Positions 24,774-34,314 of a stretch of 64,000 nt of DNA are shown here, piece after piece; the first letter of the stretch is position 1, and every line of letters starts with the position of its first letter. The DNA comes from Pseudomonas sp. P818. Lineage in GTDB: Bacteria > Pseudomonadota > Gammaproteobacteria > Pseudomonadales > Pseudomonadaceae. The DNA is taken from assembly GCF_000418555.1 (NCBI RefSeq), contig NZ_ATKM01000024.1, positions 248,001-312,000 on the forward strand, in the 5' to 3' direction. A program made the position numbers and the translations under genes. The notes beneath the pieces were generated by a model, which had not been told where the DNA came from, made no database searches, and saw only the letters and a list, made by a program, of their open reading frames with translations.

Positions 24774-26693
24774 ATGCAGATCGAGCTGATCGAGATCCGC
24801 GATCACCTGAATCGCTTCGCCCCCTTCGACAACCTGCCGGAACAGACACTCGACGAGATCGCCCGCCAGGTGCAAGTCGGCTATTTCAAGGCCGGCAGCG
24901 AGATTCTCGCCGCCGGAGCGCCGATTCACGAGCTGCACTACGTGCGCAGTGGCGCGGTGGAAATCCATCGCCGCGGGGGCGAACTGCACAACCGCCTGAC
25001 CGAAGGCGATATCTTCGGTCAGGCCGGCCTGCTGCGTGGCAACAAGGTACGTCTGGGCGCAAGAGCGCTGGAAGACAGCCTGATCTACTTCATTCCCGGG
25101 CCCCTGTTTCAGCAACTCTGCGACCAGTTCGACAGCTTTGCCGACTTCGTCGAGGCCGAAGGCCAGTCGCGGCTCAAATCCGCCCTCGAAGACAGCCATG
25201 GCAAAGCCAGCGAGCTGATGAAGATCAGGGTGCGCAAACTGATCAGCCGCTCACCGGTCAGTGTCCCGCTGGACATGCCCGTGCAGCAGGTGGCCAAGGT
25301 CATGAGCGAGCAGAGCGTGTCCTCGGTCATCATCGTCAACCCCGGCCGGCGCTGGCCCAACCCCGCACAGGTGCAGGTGGCCGATCAGCAGCATCAGGTG
25401 ATGGCCGGTATCCTCACCGACCGCGACCTGCGCACCCGCGTGCTGGCCGAAGGGTTGCCAGGCGACACGCCGGTCAGCCAGGTGATGACGCCCGGCCCGG
25501 TCACCGTGCAGGCCGACGAGTCGGTGTTCGAGGCCATGCTGTGCATGCTGCGCAACAACATTCACCACCTGCCCGTGCTGCAGCGGCGTCGCCCGGTCGG
25601 CATGATCTCGCTGGCCGACGTCATTCGCTACGAGTCACGCAGCAGCCTGTACCTGGTCAACAGCATCTTCAACAAGAACTCGGTGGAAGGCCTCAAGAGC
25701 CTGCTGCCGGACCTGCACGCGACCTTCGTACGCATGGTCGCCGACGATGCCAGCGCACACATGGTCGGCCGTGCCATGAGCAGTATCGGCCGCGCCTTCA
25801 CCCGCCGCCTGCTGGTACTCGCCGAGGAAAAGCTCGGACCGCCGCCGGTGCCCTACTGCTTCATGATTGCCGGCTCGATGGCACGTGACGAGCAACTGCT
25901 GCTCACCGACCAGGACAATGCCCTGGTACTGGACGACAGCTTCGACCCCGACCGGCACGATGCCTACTTTTCCGAACTGGCGCAGTTCGTCAGCAACGGC
26001 CTGTCGGCTTGCGGCTATGCCTATTGCAAGGGCGGCATCATGGCCAGCAACCCGAAATGGCGCCAGCCGCTGAAGGTCTGGCGCGGCTACTTCAGCCAGT
26101 GGATCGAGCAGCCCAACCCGGAGACGCTGCTCAACAGCAGCATCTTCTTCGACCTCGATGGCGTGTACGGCAATACCGCGCTGGTGGAAAACCTCAAGGA
26201 GCTGCTGGCGGAAAAAGCCAGCGCCACCCCCGCCTTCCTCGCTGCGCTGGCACGCAACGCACTCAATCGCACGCCGCCGCTGGGTTTCTTCCGTACCTTC
26301 GTCATGGAGACCGACGGCCGGCAGAAGAACATCATCAACCTCAAGGGCCGTGGTACTGCGCCCCTGACCGACCTGATCCGCGTGCATGCCCTGGCCTGCG
26401 GTTCCAAGGCGCAGAATTCGCTGGAGCGCCTGGATGCCATCGCCGCCACCAAGCTGCTGCCCAAGGAAGCGCTGGATCATTTGCGCTACGCCTTCGAGTT
26501 CCTCAGCCTGGTGCGCATCCGCCACCAGGCACGTGAGGTGGAGGCCGGCAACCCGCCCGACAACTACGTCGAGCCGGAGAAATTCAGCTCCAGCGAACGC
26601 CACCACCTCAAAGAAGCCTTCCAGGTAGTGAGCAACGCCCAGAAATTCCTGCGTTTCCGCTACCCGGCCCAGCCCCTGCCTCGCCCGCAATGA
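24774..26693 (+). CDS. Cyclic-nucleotide-binding / CBS / DUF294 nucleotidyltransferase-like protein
   Basis: A 639-residue cytosolic signalling protein. Domains: cNMP-binding (about 15-130, LPEQTLDEIARQVQVGYFKAGSEILAAGAPIHELHYVRSGAVEIHRRGG), two CBS domains (about 150-290, KLISRSPVSVPLDMPVQQVAKVMSEQSVSSVIIV and VMTPGPVTVQADESVFEAMLCMLRNNIHHLPVL), DUF294 putative nucleotidyltransferase (FMIAGSMARDEQLLLTDQDNALVLDD, a GS...D-x-D pattern resembling GlnD) and DUF294_C. GAGG ribosome site supports ATG 24774. The ATGA overlap with the exonuclease indicates one operon. The combination is typical of Pseudomonas acetate/catabolite-linked proteins of unknown biochemical output. Confidence 0.92.
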   Translation: MQIELIEIRDHLNRFAPFDNLPEQTLDEIARQVQVGYFKAGSEILAAGAPIHELHYVRSGAVEIHRRGGELHNRLTEGDIFGQAGLLRGNKVRLGARALEDSLIYFIPGPLFQQLCDQFDSFADFVEAEGQSRLKSALEDSHGKASELMKIRVRKLISRSPVSVPLDMPVQQVAKVMSEQSVSSVIIVNPGRRWPNPAQVQVADQQHQVMAGILTDRDLRTRVLAEGLPGDTPVSQVMTPGPVTVQADESVFEAMLCMLRNNIHHLPVLQRRRPVGMISLADVIRYESRSSLYLVNSIFNKNSVEGLKSLLPDLHATFVRMVADDASAHMVGRAMSSIGRAFTRRLLVLAEEKLGPPPVPYCFMIAGSMARDEQLLLTDQDNALVLDDSFDPDRHDAYFSELAQFVSNGLSACGYAYCKGGIMASNPKWRQPLKVWRGYFSQWIEQPNPETLLNSSIFFDLDGVYGNTALVENLKELLAEKASATPAFLAALARNALNRTPPLGFFRTFVMETDGRQKNIINLKGRGTAPLTDLIRVHALACGSKAQNSLERLDAIAATKLLPKEALDHLRYAFEFLSLVRIRHQAREVEAGNPPDNYVEPEKFSSSERHHLKEAFQVVSNAQKFLRFRYPAQPLPRPQ

Positions 26694-27397
26694 GTACGTA
26701 TCAGAATCAGGACTGGCCGCAGCTCTTTGCAGAACGTGCCACCAGCAGCCAGGACGAACGCCTGCGCGCCTATTACCGCGCCGGTTGCATAGCCGCCGAC
26801 ACCCCGCTGGAGGATGCGCCGCTGGTCGCCCTGGACGTGGAGACCACCGGCCTCGACCCGCGTGAACATGCCATCGTCAGCCTTGGCCTGGTACCGCTGA
26901 ACCTGCAACGCATCCGCTGCGCCGAGGCGCGTTACTGGGTGGTCAAACCCACCAGCGAGCTGAGTGCCGAATCGGTCACCTTTCACCACATCACCCACTC
27001 CGACATCCGCCACGCCCCACGTCTGGCAAACATACTCGACGAGCTGCTCGAAGCCCTGGCCGGCAAGGTGGTGGTGGCGCACTACCGCAAGATCGAACGC
27101 AACTTCCTCGACCAGGCGCTGCGCCAGCACCTGGGTGAAGGGCTGACCTTCCCGATCATCGACACCATGGAGCTGGAAGCGCGCCTGCATCCCAAGCGCA
27201 GCATCAGCTGGTGGGATCGCCTGCGTGGCCGCCGCCCGCTGTCCATCCGCCTAGCCGACAGCCGCCAGCGCTACGGCCTGCCGATCTACTCCGCCCACCA
27301 TGCGCTGACCGACGCCCTGGCCTGTGGTGAACTGCTGCAGGCACAGGCGGCGACGCACTACCCGGCGCATACACCGGTTGGGGCTCTGTGGAGCTGA
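26690..27397 (+). CDS. 3'-5' exonuclease, DnaQ/DEDDh family
   Basis: 235 residues. Exonuclease motif I LDVETTGLDP (residues about 49-58), motif II region with HNxxFD replaced by VVAHYRKIERNFLD, and motif III YSAHHALTDALACGELL, giving DEDDh residues. Resembles the DNA polymerase III epsilon-like exonucleases encoded directly after cNMP/CBS/DUF294 proteins in many pseudomonads. Starts within the stop codon of the preceding gene (ATGA). Probably acts on DNA or RNA 3' ends; target unknown. Confidence 0.9.
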   Translation: MSTYQNQDWPQLFAERATSSQDERLRAYYRAGCIAADTPLEDAPLVALDVETTGLDPREHAIVSLGLVPLNLQRIRCAEARYWVVKPTSELSAESVTFHHITHSDIRHAPRLANILDELLEALAGKVVVAHYRKIERNFLDQALRQHLGEGLTFPIIDTMELEARLHPKRSISWWDRLRGRRPLSIRLADSRQRYGLPIYSAHHALTDALACGELLQAQAATHYPAHTPVGALWS

Positions 27398-27414
27398 AAC
27401 CAACCGCCCACGTT

Positions 27415-27436
27415 GTAGGAGCGGCTTTAGCCGCGA
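27415..27436. repeat. REP palindrome
   Basis: GTAGGAGCGGCTTTAGCCGCGA, 17 bases after the exonuclease gene. Confidence 0.8.
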
Positions 27437-27566
27437 AGCTTTTGCTTTCCAATGCCGCGTTGCAAGCCGGGCATTAAGTAACGAGGGGGGTGGTTGAGCA
27501 TAGCTGTACCCATCCTGCGGGCGCCGCGTGAGGATCATCAATTCAGGACAAAGCAGACTCACAACC

Positions 27567-27728
27567 ATGAATCGCCGCAAAAAGATCAAGCAGCTACTCG
27601 AAGTCTACGCCAAGAAGGCCAACGCCAAGCTTGCGCCCAAAAGCAACAAACCCAAGTACATCAGCAAGGCTGACAGGGCGAGGTTGGAGGCTGAAGCGGC
27701 TCAAGAGCCTCTCGCGCCCGCTGAATAA
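27567..27728 (+). CDS. DUF2986 small basic protein
   Basis: 53 residues, highly basic: NRRKKIKQLLEVYAKKANAKLAPKSNKPKYISKADRARLEAEA. This fits the DUF2986 family of small Lys/Arg-rich proteins. No ribosome site stronger than AGACTCACAACC, so translation may be weak. Between two REP palindromes. Function unknown; size and charge suggest nucleic-acid or ribosome association (inference). Confidence 0.75.
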   Translation: MNRRKKIKQLLEVYAKKANAKLAPKSNKPKYISKADRARLEAEAAQEPLAPAE

Positions 27729-27788
27729 AAGTCGGATAGATGGATGATGCCCACGATGTGCGTGGGCAGCATCGAAACGCCAAGAGCA

Positions 27789-27810
27789 TCGCGGCTAAAG
27801 CCGCTCCCAC
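27789..27810. repeat. REP palindrome
   Basis: TCGCGGCTAAAGCCGCTCCCAC, inverted relative to the REP at 27415, so the two flank the DUF2986 gene. Confidence 0.75.
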
Positions 27811-27824
27811 AGAGCAGGATGGCG

Positions 27825-28727
27825 CTAACCCAACACCCTGTCGGCCGTATAAATCGCCTCGTCGAGAAACACGTTCACCGCCGGATGATCGCGCTCACCC
27901 TTGCGGTAGGCGAGGAACACGCCGCGCTGGATATCCGGCAGCAGCGGCACGGCGGTGACGCCCGGCAGCGGGCGCACCAGGCGCAGGCCGGAAACGATGG
28001 AGATGGAGTTGCCCGAGGCGACCATGGCCGCGACCATCTCGAAGCCGGCGCAGTGGGCATTGATGCGCGGCGCAAAACCGGAACGGCGGCACAGGTTGGC
28101 GATGAACTCGCCGAACGAGCTGCCGGTGGAATCCAGCGCCCAGGCTTCGTCGCGCAGGTCGGCGACGGTGAGGCTGTCGCGTCTGGCCAGGGCATGGTCG
28201 ATGGGCAGCAGCACGTGCAGCAGATCCTGGGTCAGGGGGATCAGCGCATAGTGCTCGCGGTTCTCGTCCGGGGTGACGGCCAGGTCGTCGATCACCGCCA
28301 CGTCGATCTGCCAGGAGCCCAGGGCACTGAGGCTCTCCTGCGGCTCCAGATCCAGCACCACCACGTTCAACCGCGGGTAGGCGCTGCGTAGTGCCCGTAC
28401 GGTTTCCGCAATCACCGCCACGGCGATCGAGGGAAAGGCCGCCACCCGTAGCTCGCCGGCGATTTCGCCACGCAGTAGCGCCAGCTCCGAACGCGCTTCG
28501 TCGAGTACCGTGAGGATGCGCTCGGCGTGCGCCACCAGGCGCTCACCGGCAGGCGTCAGCACCACGCCGCGGCCGCGTCGCTCGATCAGCGCCATGTCAA
28601 CCTCACGTTCGAGCTGGGCGACCTGCTGTGACACGGCCGAGGGCGTCAGATGCAGCGACTCGGCAGCGGCCGCCATGGTGCGACAGCGCGCCAGTTCACG
28701 CAGGGTTCGCAGACGGATGATGTCCAT
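27825..28727 (-). CDS. LysR family transcriptional regulator
   Basis: A 300-residue regulator. Winged helix-turn-helix at residues 1-60 (LRTLRELARCRTMAAAAESLHLTPSAVSQQVAQLEREVDMALIERRGRGVVLT) and a LysR substrate-binding domain from about 90. Divergent from the L-serine dehydratase gene with a T-N11-A type inverted repeat in the shared gap, so it probably controls that gene. The inducer is unknown. Confidence 0.9.
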   Translation of the reverse strand: MDIIRLRTLRELARCRTMAAAAESLHLTPSAVSQQVAQLEREVDMALIERRGRGVVLTPAGERLVAHAERILTVLDEARSELALLRGEIAGELRVAAFPSIAVAVIAETVRALRSAYPRLNVVVLDLEPQESLSALGSWQIDVAVIDDLAVTPDENREHYALIPLTQDLLHVLLPIDHALARRDSLTVADLRDEAWALDSTGSSFGEFIANLCRRSGFAPRINAHCAGFEMVAAMVASGNSISIVSGLRLVRPLPGVTAVPLLPDIQRGVFLAYRKGERDHPAVNVFLDEAIYTADRVLG

Positions 28728-28742
28728 GGCGCGATCTCAATA

Positions 28743-28758
28743 GTTAAGCGACGCTAAC
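28743..28758. promoter_or_regulatory. Candidate LysR-type operator
   Basis: GTTAAGCGACGCTAAC, an imperfect palindrome containing T-N11-A, 16 bases upstream of the LysR ATG and in the shared gap with the dehydratase. AT-rich promoter-like bases (TACATAAT) follow at 28783. Confidence 0.45.
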
Positions 28759-28871
28759 GAATACGTTAAAAATAAATCAGTATACATAATGATATGGCCG
28801 TTCTTAGATAGGGGCATCCACACGCGCGTAACCGGGCGCGTGTCCATTCAATCGACAAGAAGAACCTCGCC

Positions 28872-30260
28872 ATGGCTATCAGCGTTTTCGACCTGTTCAA
28901 AGTTGGTATTGGCCCGTCCAGTTCCCACACCGTCGGCCCGATGCGTGCCGCCGCGCTGTTCACCCACGCTCTGGAAAACCACGACCATATGCCCAAGGTG
29001 ACCCGCGTGGTCGCCGAGCTTTACGGCTCGCTGGGGGCCACCGGCAAGGGCCATGGCAGTGACAAGGCGGTGCTGCTCGGCCTCAGCGGCCATGAGCCGG
29101 ATACCGTCAACGTCGATCAGGTGCCCGATTACATCGAGACCATCCGTCGCGACAAGCGCATCGTCCTGGCCGGCAAGCATAGCGTTGCCTTCGACGAGAA
29201 AGCCGACCTGAAGATGTTCCGCAAGGCGCTGCCGCTGCACGCCAACGGCCTGCGCTTCGCCGCCTTCGATGCTGCTGGCATCCAGTTGCACGAGGCCACC
29301 TACTACTCGGTCGGCGGCGGCTTCGTGGTCAGCGAGGCAGTGCTGGCCGATGGCAGCAAGCAGAAGATCATCGCGCCGGACGCCACATCCCTGCCGCTGC
29401 CATTTCGCAGCGGCGCCGATCTGCTCAAGCTGACCCGCGAGCACGGTATCGGCATCGCCGAAGTGATGCGCCGCAACGAGCGCCACTGGCGCACGGACGA
29501 AGAAACCGACGCCGGCCTGCTGAACATCTGGAAGGTGATGCAGGCCTGCGTGGAGCGCGGCTGCCGCACCGAGGGCATCCTCGCCGGTGGCTTCAAGGTG
29601 CGCCGCCGTGCCGCCATCCTGGCGCGCAAGCTGGGCGGTTTCCAGCGCAGCTACATCGAAGACCCGCTGCGCATGCTCGACTGGGTCAACCTCTGGGCGC
29701 TGGCAGTGAACGAGGAGAACGCTGCAGGTGGTCGTGTGGTCACTGCGCCGACCAACGGCGCCGCGGGTATCGTCCCGGCGGTGCTGCACTACTACGCCAA
29801 TGCCATCTCCGGCGCCAACGAGCGCGGCATCATCGACTTCCTGCTCACCGCCGGAGCCATCGGCATCCTGTACAAGGAAAACGCCTCGATCAGCGGCGCC
29901 GAGGTGGGTTGCCAGGGTGAAGTGGGCGTGGCCTGTTCCATGGCCGCCGGCGCGCTGTGTGCGGTACTCGGCGGCACCCCGGAGCAGGTCGAGAACGCCG
30001 CCGAGATCGGCATGGAACACCACCTGGGCCTGACCTGCGACCCGGTCGGCGGCCTGGTGCAGATCCCCTGCATCGAGCGCAACGCCATCGCCTCGGTGAA
30101 GGCCATCAACGCTGCGCGCATGGCGCTGTACGGCGACGGCGCGCACTACGTGAGTCTGGACAAGGTGATCAAGACCATGCGCGAAACCGGTGCCGACATG
30201 CTGACCAAGTACAAGGAAACCGCTCGCGGTGGCCTGGCGGTGAATATCATCGAGTGTTGA
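28872..30260 (+). CDS. L-serine ammonia-lyase (iron-sulfur, single chain)
   Basis: A 462-residue enzyme deaminating L-serine to pyruvate and ammonia, with an oxygen-labile 4Fe-4S cluster. SVFDLFKVGIGPSSSHTVGPMRAA is the family N terminus; the cluster Cys lie in EVGCQGEVGVACSMAAGALC and LTCDPVGGLVQIPCIERN. Both domains are fused as in SdaA/SdaB. Divergent LysR regulator upstream. Two BCCT transporters lie downstream on the other strand, and betaine breakdown ends in glycine and serine, which makes a functional link plausible but unproved. Confidence 0.93.
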   Translation: MAISVFDLFKVGIGPSSSHTVGPMRAAALFTHALENHDHMPKVTRVVAELYGSLGATGKGHGSDKAVLLGLSGHEPDTVNVDQVPDYIETIRRDKRIVLAGKHSVAFDEKADLKMFRKALPLHANGLRFAAFDAAGIQLHEATYYSVGGGFVVSEAVLADGSKQKIIAPDATSLPLPFRSGADLLKLTREHGIGIAEVMRRNERHWRTDEETDAGLLNIWKVMQACVERGCRTEGILAGGFKVRRRAAILARKLGGFQRSYIEDPLRMLDWVNLWALAVNEENAAGGRVVTAPTNGAAGIVPAVLHYYANAISGANERGIIDFLLTAGAIGILYKENASISGAEVGCQGEVGVACSMAAGALCAVLGGTPEQVENAAEIGMEHHLGLTCDPVGGLVQIPCIERNAIASVKAINAARMALYGDGAHYVSLDKVIKTMRETGADMLTKYKETARGGLAVNIIEC

Positions 30261-30275
30261 CGCACGGCCTGCCCT

Positions 30276-30308
30276 GAAAACGCCCCGGTCAATCCGGGGC
30301 GTTTTCGT
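30276..30308 (+). terminator. Rho-independent terminator of the dehydratase gene
   Basis: GAAAACGCCCCGG-TCAAT-CCGGGGCGTTTTCG: 13-base stem with the T-rich right arm. Confidence 0.9.
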
Positions 30309-30727
30309 TTGTACAGGCGCACGCCTGTCGCCAAGAGCAACTCAGGGTCTGAATCGCTGGCCAAGCCATGACCAACTCATGCCCTATGCAGGCGGGTAGC
30401 TGAAACATCCCGGGATCAGAAGCCGGCTCGTCTCAACTTTCAAAAGGCGCGTGAGGGCTAATGCCAACTGGCTACGATCAGTCCCCCTCGCGCCTCTGGA
30501 GAGAGGGGAGCCAAACGCGTACAGCCTTGACCGACGGGCATTAGCGTAGAGGCTGATCGGGACCAGCCCGAACCTGAATGGCGGAAATAGGCCTCTGCTG
30601 CGCCGATCAATTGCATTGCCTCAGCCATAAACGACGAGGCCCCTATCGACTGACAGGGGCTTCGTGTTCAGGGAGCGTCAGATGCCTACAGGGGGCTGAA
30701 CGTTCCTCTGGACGGCTAGCGTCAGGC
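30309..30727. other. Gene-free gap with an inverted repeat
   Basis: 419 bases. GGGCTAATGCC near 30455 and GGGCATTAGC near 30537 form distant inverted arms; GATCAGTCCC and GGCTGATCGGGACC in between also pair partly. No open frame with a ribosome site. Could be a decayed repeat or an uncharacterised RNA; I see no promoter strong enough to claim an RNA gene. The right end holds a terminator hairpin. Confidence 0.4.
30634..30665. terminator. Terminator hairpin after BCCT transporter 1
   Basis: ACGAGGCCCCT and AGGGGCTTCGT pair over 11 bases (one G-T) around a 10-base loop, 63 bases past the stop of the minus-strand transporter. No long T run. Confidence 0.55.
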
Positions 30728-32380
30728 TCAGCGCGGTTCGCTCATCAGTCCCTTGACGATGGCAATGCAGCCCACCAGCAGCACGATGGTGAACGGCAGG
30801 CCCGTCGACACCGCCATGGCCTGCAACGCCACCAGGCCGCCGCCCAGCAGCAGGGCCACGGCCAGCGCGCCTTCCATGATCACCCAGAACACCTTCTGCG
30901 AAACCGGCGAGTTGATCTTGCCGCCGGCGGTGATGGTGTCGATCACCAGCGAACCGGAGTCCGACGAGGTGATGAAGAACAGCACCACCAGCACGATGGC
31001 GGCGAAGGAGCTGATGGCGCTGATCGGCAGCTGGTCGAGCATGACGAACATCTTCAGTTCCAGCGCGGCCTGGCTCAGTTCGGTCAGACCACCCAGCGCC
31101 TGGTGCAGCGCAGTGCCGCCAAAGGTGCTCATCCAGATCACAGAGACCAGCGAGGGCACCAGCAGCACGGCGGTGAGGAATTCACGCACGGTACGGCCGC
31201 GGCTGACGCGAGCGATGAACATGCCCACGAACGGCGACCAGCTGATCCACCAGGCCCAGTAGAAGGCGGTCCAGCCCTGGCTGAAGTTGGCGTCTTCACG
31301 ACCGACCGGGTTGGACAGCGCCGGCAGGTATTGCAGGTAGGCGCCGAGGTTATCCAGCACACCGGTCAGCAGCAGCGCAGTGGGGCCGGCGATCAGCACG
31401 AACAGCAACAGCGCGAGGGCCAGACCCATGTTCACTTCGGAAAGGATCTTCACGCCCTTGTCCACACCGGTCAGGACCGAGCACAGCGCGATCAGGGTGA
31501 TCACGGTGATCAGCAGCACCTTGGTGGTGGTGTCGGCCGACAGGCCGAACAGCGCATGCAGGCCGGCAGTGGCCTGCTCGGCACCCAGGCCCAGCGAGGT
31601 CACCAGACCGAACAGGGTGGCGAACACCGCCAGGATGTCGATGATATGCCCTGGCCAGCCCCACACGCGCTCACCGAGCAGCGGGAAGAAGATCGAACGG
31701 AAGGAAAGCGGCAGGCCCTTGTTGAAGGCGAACAGGCCCAGCGCCAGCGCCACGATGGCGTAGATCGCCCAGGGGTGCAGACCCCAGTGGAAGATGGTGG
31801 TGGCCATGCTCAGGCGAGCGGCTTCGGCAGAATTGCCGACGGCTCCGCCAAGCGGTGCCCAATCGGTGCGCGCGCCACTGGCATCCACGGTCGTGCCGCC
31901 CAGAGCGGTGCCGTAGTGCGACATCGGTTCGGCGACGCCATAGAACATCAGACCGATGCCCATGCCCGCTGCGAACAACATGGCGAACCAGGAAAAGTAG
32001 GAGTAGTCCGGTCGGGCGAGGGTCCCGCCCAGACGTACCTTGCCCAGCGGCGAGACGATCAGGCCGAGGCAAAGCAGTACGAAGATGTTGGCCGAACCGA
32101 TGAAGAACCAGGACAGGTGGACGGTCAACCAGTCGCGCACGGCCTTGAACAGCGGCTCCACCTGATCGTGCATGGCCAGCGCCAGCGCGACGAAAATGAA
32201 TGCGGTCACTGCCGATATCAGGAATACCACACCATGAATATCGAGATTGACCAGATAACGGCCACGGATGTTGTCCTGGCCAACCACATAGTCGGTGTCG
32301 ATGAGATTGACCGCACCGCTAGGGGCGGGAATACCGTCTGCTGATGAGTTGTGTTTGCGTGATACGGGGCCTTGGCTCAA
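30728..32380 (-). CDS. BCCT family betaine/choline/carnitine transporter 1
   Basis: A 550-residue inner-membrane transporter with about 12 transmembrane segments. It has the BCCT signature region FYWAWWISWSPFVGMFIARVSRGRTVREF and the FSWFAMLFAAGMGIGLMFYGVAEPMSHYG loop. TTG at 32380 is chosen as start because AAGGAG lies 7 bases upstream; frames further up lack a site. Very similar along its whole length to the next gene upstream, so a tandem duplicate. Imports a quaternary amine such as choline or betaine, probably driven by Na+ or H+; the exact substrate cannot be read here. Confidence 0.88.
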   Translation of the reverse strand: MSQGPVSRKHNSSADGIPAPSGAVNLIDTDYVVGQDNIRGRYLVNLDIHGVVFLISAVTAFIFVALALAMHDQVEPLFKAVRDWLTVHLSWFFIGSANIFVLLCLGLIVSPLGKVRLGGTLARPDYSYFSWFAMLFAAGMGIGLMFYGVAEPMSHYGTALGGTTVDASGARTDWAPLGGAVGNSAEAARLSMATTIFHWGLHPWAIYAIVALALGLFAFNKGLPLSFRSIFFPLLGERVWGWPGHIIDILAVFATLFGLVTSLGLGAEQATAGLHALFGLSADTTTKVLLITVITLIALCSVLTGVDKGVKILSEVNMGLALALLLFVLIAGPTALLLTGVLDNLGAYLQYLPALSNPVGREDANFSQGWTAFYWAWWISWSPFVGMFIARVSRGRTVREFLTAVLLVPSLVSVIWMSTFGGTALHQALGGLTELSQAALELKMFVMLDQLPISAISSFAAIVLVVLFFITSSDSGSLVIDTITAGGKINSPVSQKVFWVIMEGALAVALLLGGGLVALQAMAVSTGLPFTIVLLVGCIAIVKGLMSEPR

Positions 32381-32523
32381 GGGGCTGCTCCTTCTTTTTT
32401 TATTCGCGAGCAATGCGGCGACCGCCGCTGCTATTGCGCGGAGCTGACGCTATCAGAAGGAAAATCTGGCCTGCGCTGCGCAAACGCCGCGGGCTTTCCC
32501 ATTAACGACTGCCCCCAGGAAAT

Positions 32524-32550
32524 GAAAAAGCGCGCCCAGGGGCGCGCTCT
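32524..32550 (-). terminator. Rho-independent terminator of BCCT transporter 2
   Basis: On the minus strand AGCGCGCCC-CT-GGGCGCGCT followed by TTTTTC, 23 bases after the stop. It separates the two transporter transcripts. Confidence 0.85.
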
Positions 32551-32572
32551 TGTCAGCGACGAAGGGTGTGCT

Positions 32573-34240
32573 TCAGCGCGGCTCGCTCATCAGGCCTTTG
32601 ACGATGGAAATGCAGCCCACCAGCAGCACGATGGTGAACGGCAGGCCAGTCGATACAGCCATCGCCTGCAGCGCCACCAGGCCGCCGCCGAGCAGCAGGG
32701 CGATGGCGATCACACCTTCGATGCTGGCCCAGAACACCCGCTGCGGCACCGGTGCATTGACCTTGCCGCCAGCGGTGATGGTGTCGATCACCAGAGAGCC
32801 GGAGTCCGACGAGGTGATGAAGAACACCACTACCAGCACGATACCGATGAAGGAGGTAATGGCCGTCAGCGGCATCTCGCCAAGCATGCTGAACAGCTTC
32901 AGCTCCAGGCCGGCATCCTGCGCACCGGTGAAACCATCCACCAGCAGCTGGTTGATCGCGGTACCGCCGAAGGCGGTCATCCACAGCACCGACACCAGCG
33001 ACGGCACCAGCAGCACGGCGATGAGGAACTCACGCACGCTGCGACCACGGCTGACACGGGCAATGAACATGCCGACGAAAGGCGACCAGCTGATCCACCA
33101 GGCCCAGTAGAAGGCGGTCCAGCCCTGGCTGAAGTTGGTATCTTCGCGGCCGACCGGGTTGGCCAGCGCCGGCAGATACTGCAGATAGGCACCGAGGTTC
33201 TTGAAGAAGTCGGTGAAGATCAGCACGGTCGGCCCAGCGATGATGATGAACAGCAGCAGCGCCATGGCCAGACCCATGTTGATCTCCGACAGGCGCTTGA
33301 CCCCCTTGTCGAGACCGGCGACCACCGAAGCCAGGGCGACCAGGGTGATGGCCACGATCAGCAGGACCTTAGTGGTATCCGTGGCGGGGATGCCGAACAG
33401 GTACTCCACGCCTGCAGCCGCCTGCTCGGCACCGAGGCCCAGCGAGGTGACCAGACCGAACAGGGTGGCGAACACCGCGAGAATGTCGACCACATGACCC
33501 GGCCAGCCCCATACGCGCTCACCGAGGATCGGATAGAAGATCGAGCGGATCGACAGCGGCAGGCCCTTGTTGAAGGAGAACAGCGCCAGCGCCAGCGCGA
33601 CGATGGCGTAGATCGCCCAGGGGTGCAGGCCCCAGTGGAAGATGGTCGCCGCCATGCCCAGGCGCACGGCCTCCTCGGCGTTACCGGCGGCGCCACCGAG
33701 CGGCGCCCAGTCGGTGCGTACGCCATCTTCACCGACGGTGATGCCGCCCATCGCCGCGCTGTAGTGCGACATCGGCTCGGACACGCCATAGAACATCAGA
33801 CCAATACCCATACCGGCGGCGAACAGCATGGAGAACCAGCCCAGGTAGGTGTAATCGGGCGTGGCCTCCATCCCGCCAATGCGCACCTTGCCCAGCGGCG
33901 AGACGATCAGCCCCAGGCAGAGCAGGACGAAGACATTGGCGGCGCCGATGAAGAACCAGGCCATGTGATGGGTGAGCCAGTCGCGCAGGCCACTGAACAG
34001 TGGTTCGATCTGGTTCTGCAGAGCCAGGGCGAGGACTACGAAAATTACCGCGACCAGCGCGGAAATGGTGAAAACCTTGCCGTGAATATCCAGAGAGAAG
34101 ATGAACTTGCCCTGGATGTTGTCCTGACCGATGACGTAATCGGTGTCGATCAGGTTGGCCTCGCCGGTCGGTGCCGGGATGCCTTCGTTGGTTTCCGCTG
34201 CGGATGGCGGTGTCGTGTCATGCGAAGGGACGTTTCCCAT
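32573..34240 (-). CDS. BCCT family betaine/choline/carnitine transporter 2
   Basis: A 555-residue paralogue of the gene downstream. Shared N-terminal cytosolic segment (GIPAPTGEANLIDTDYVIGQDNIQGKF), GWFSMLFAAGMGIGLMFYGVSEPMSHYSAAMGG and FYWAWWISWSPFVGMFIARVSRGRSVREF. ATG at 34240 has AAGGAGA 9-13 bases upstream. An intervening terminator means each copy is transcribed separately. The two differ most in the N-terminal tail and some loop positions (for example LDNLGAYLQYL versus FKNLGAYLQYL), which may set different substrates or osmotic response. Confidence 0.9.
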   Translation of the reverse strand: MGNVPSHDTTPPSAAETNEGIPAPTGEANLIDTDYVIGQDNIQGKFIFSLDIHGKVFTISALVAVIFVVLALALQNQIEPLFSGLRDWLTHHMAWFFIGAANVFVLLCLGLIVSPLGKVRIGGMEATPDYTYLGWFSMLFAAGMGIGLMFYGVSEPMSHYSAAMGGITVGEDGVRTDWAPLGGAAGNAEEAVRLGMAATIFHWGLHPWAIYAIVALALALFSFNKGLPLSIRSIFYPILGERVWGWPGHVVDILAVFATLFGLVTSLGLGAEQAAAGVEYLFGIPATDTTKVLLIVAITLVALASVVAGLDKGVKRLSEINMGLAMALLLFIIIAGPTVLIFTDFFKNLGAYLQYLPALANPVGREDTNFSQGWTAFYWAWWISWSPFVGMFIARVSRGRSVREFLIAVLLVPSLVSVLWMTAFGGTAINQLLVDGFTGAQDAGLELKLFSMLGEMPLTAITSFIGIVLVVVFFITSSDSGSLVIDTITAGGKVNAPVPQRVFWASIEGVIAIALLLGGGLVALQAMAVSTGLPFTIVLLVGCISIVKGLMSEPR

Positions 34241-34314
34241 GGTTGGCGTTCTCCTTGATGCGTTTGACTCGCTGGACGAGCGTGAACAGGACTGATGCCC
34301 TCCTCCGATTGAAG

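Noticed and set aside
30446..30560. Possible small RNA in the gap after the serine dehydratase gene
   Set aside because: Distant inverted arms are present but no promoter or terminator of its own could be supported.
30578..34258. Two plus-strand open frames of about 600 codons opposite the BCCT transporters
   Set aside because: His/Gln/Arg/Gly-rich low-complexity translations antisense to clear 12-helix transporters.
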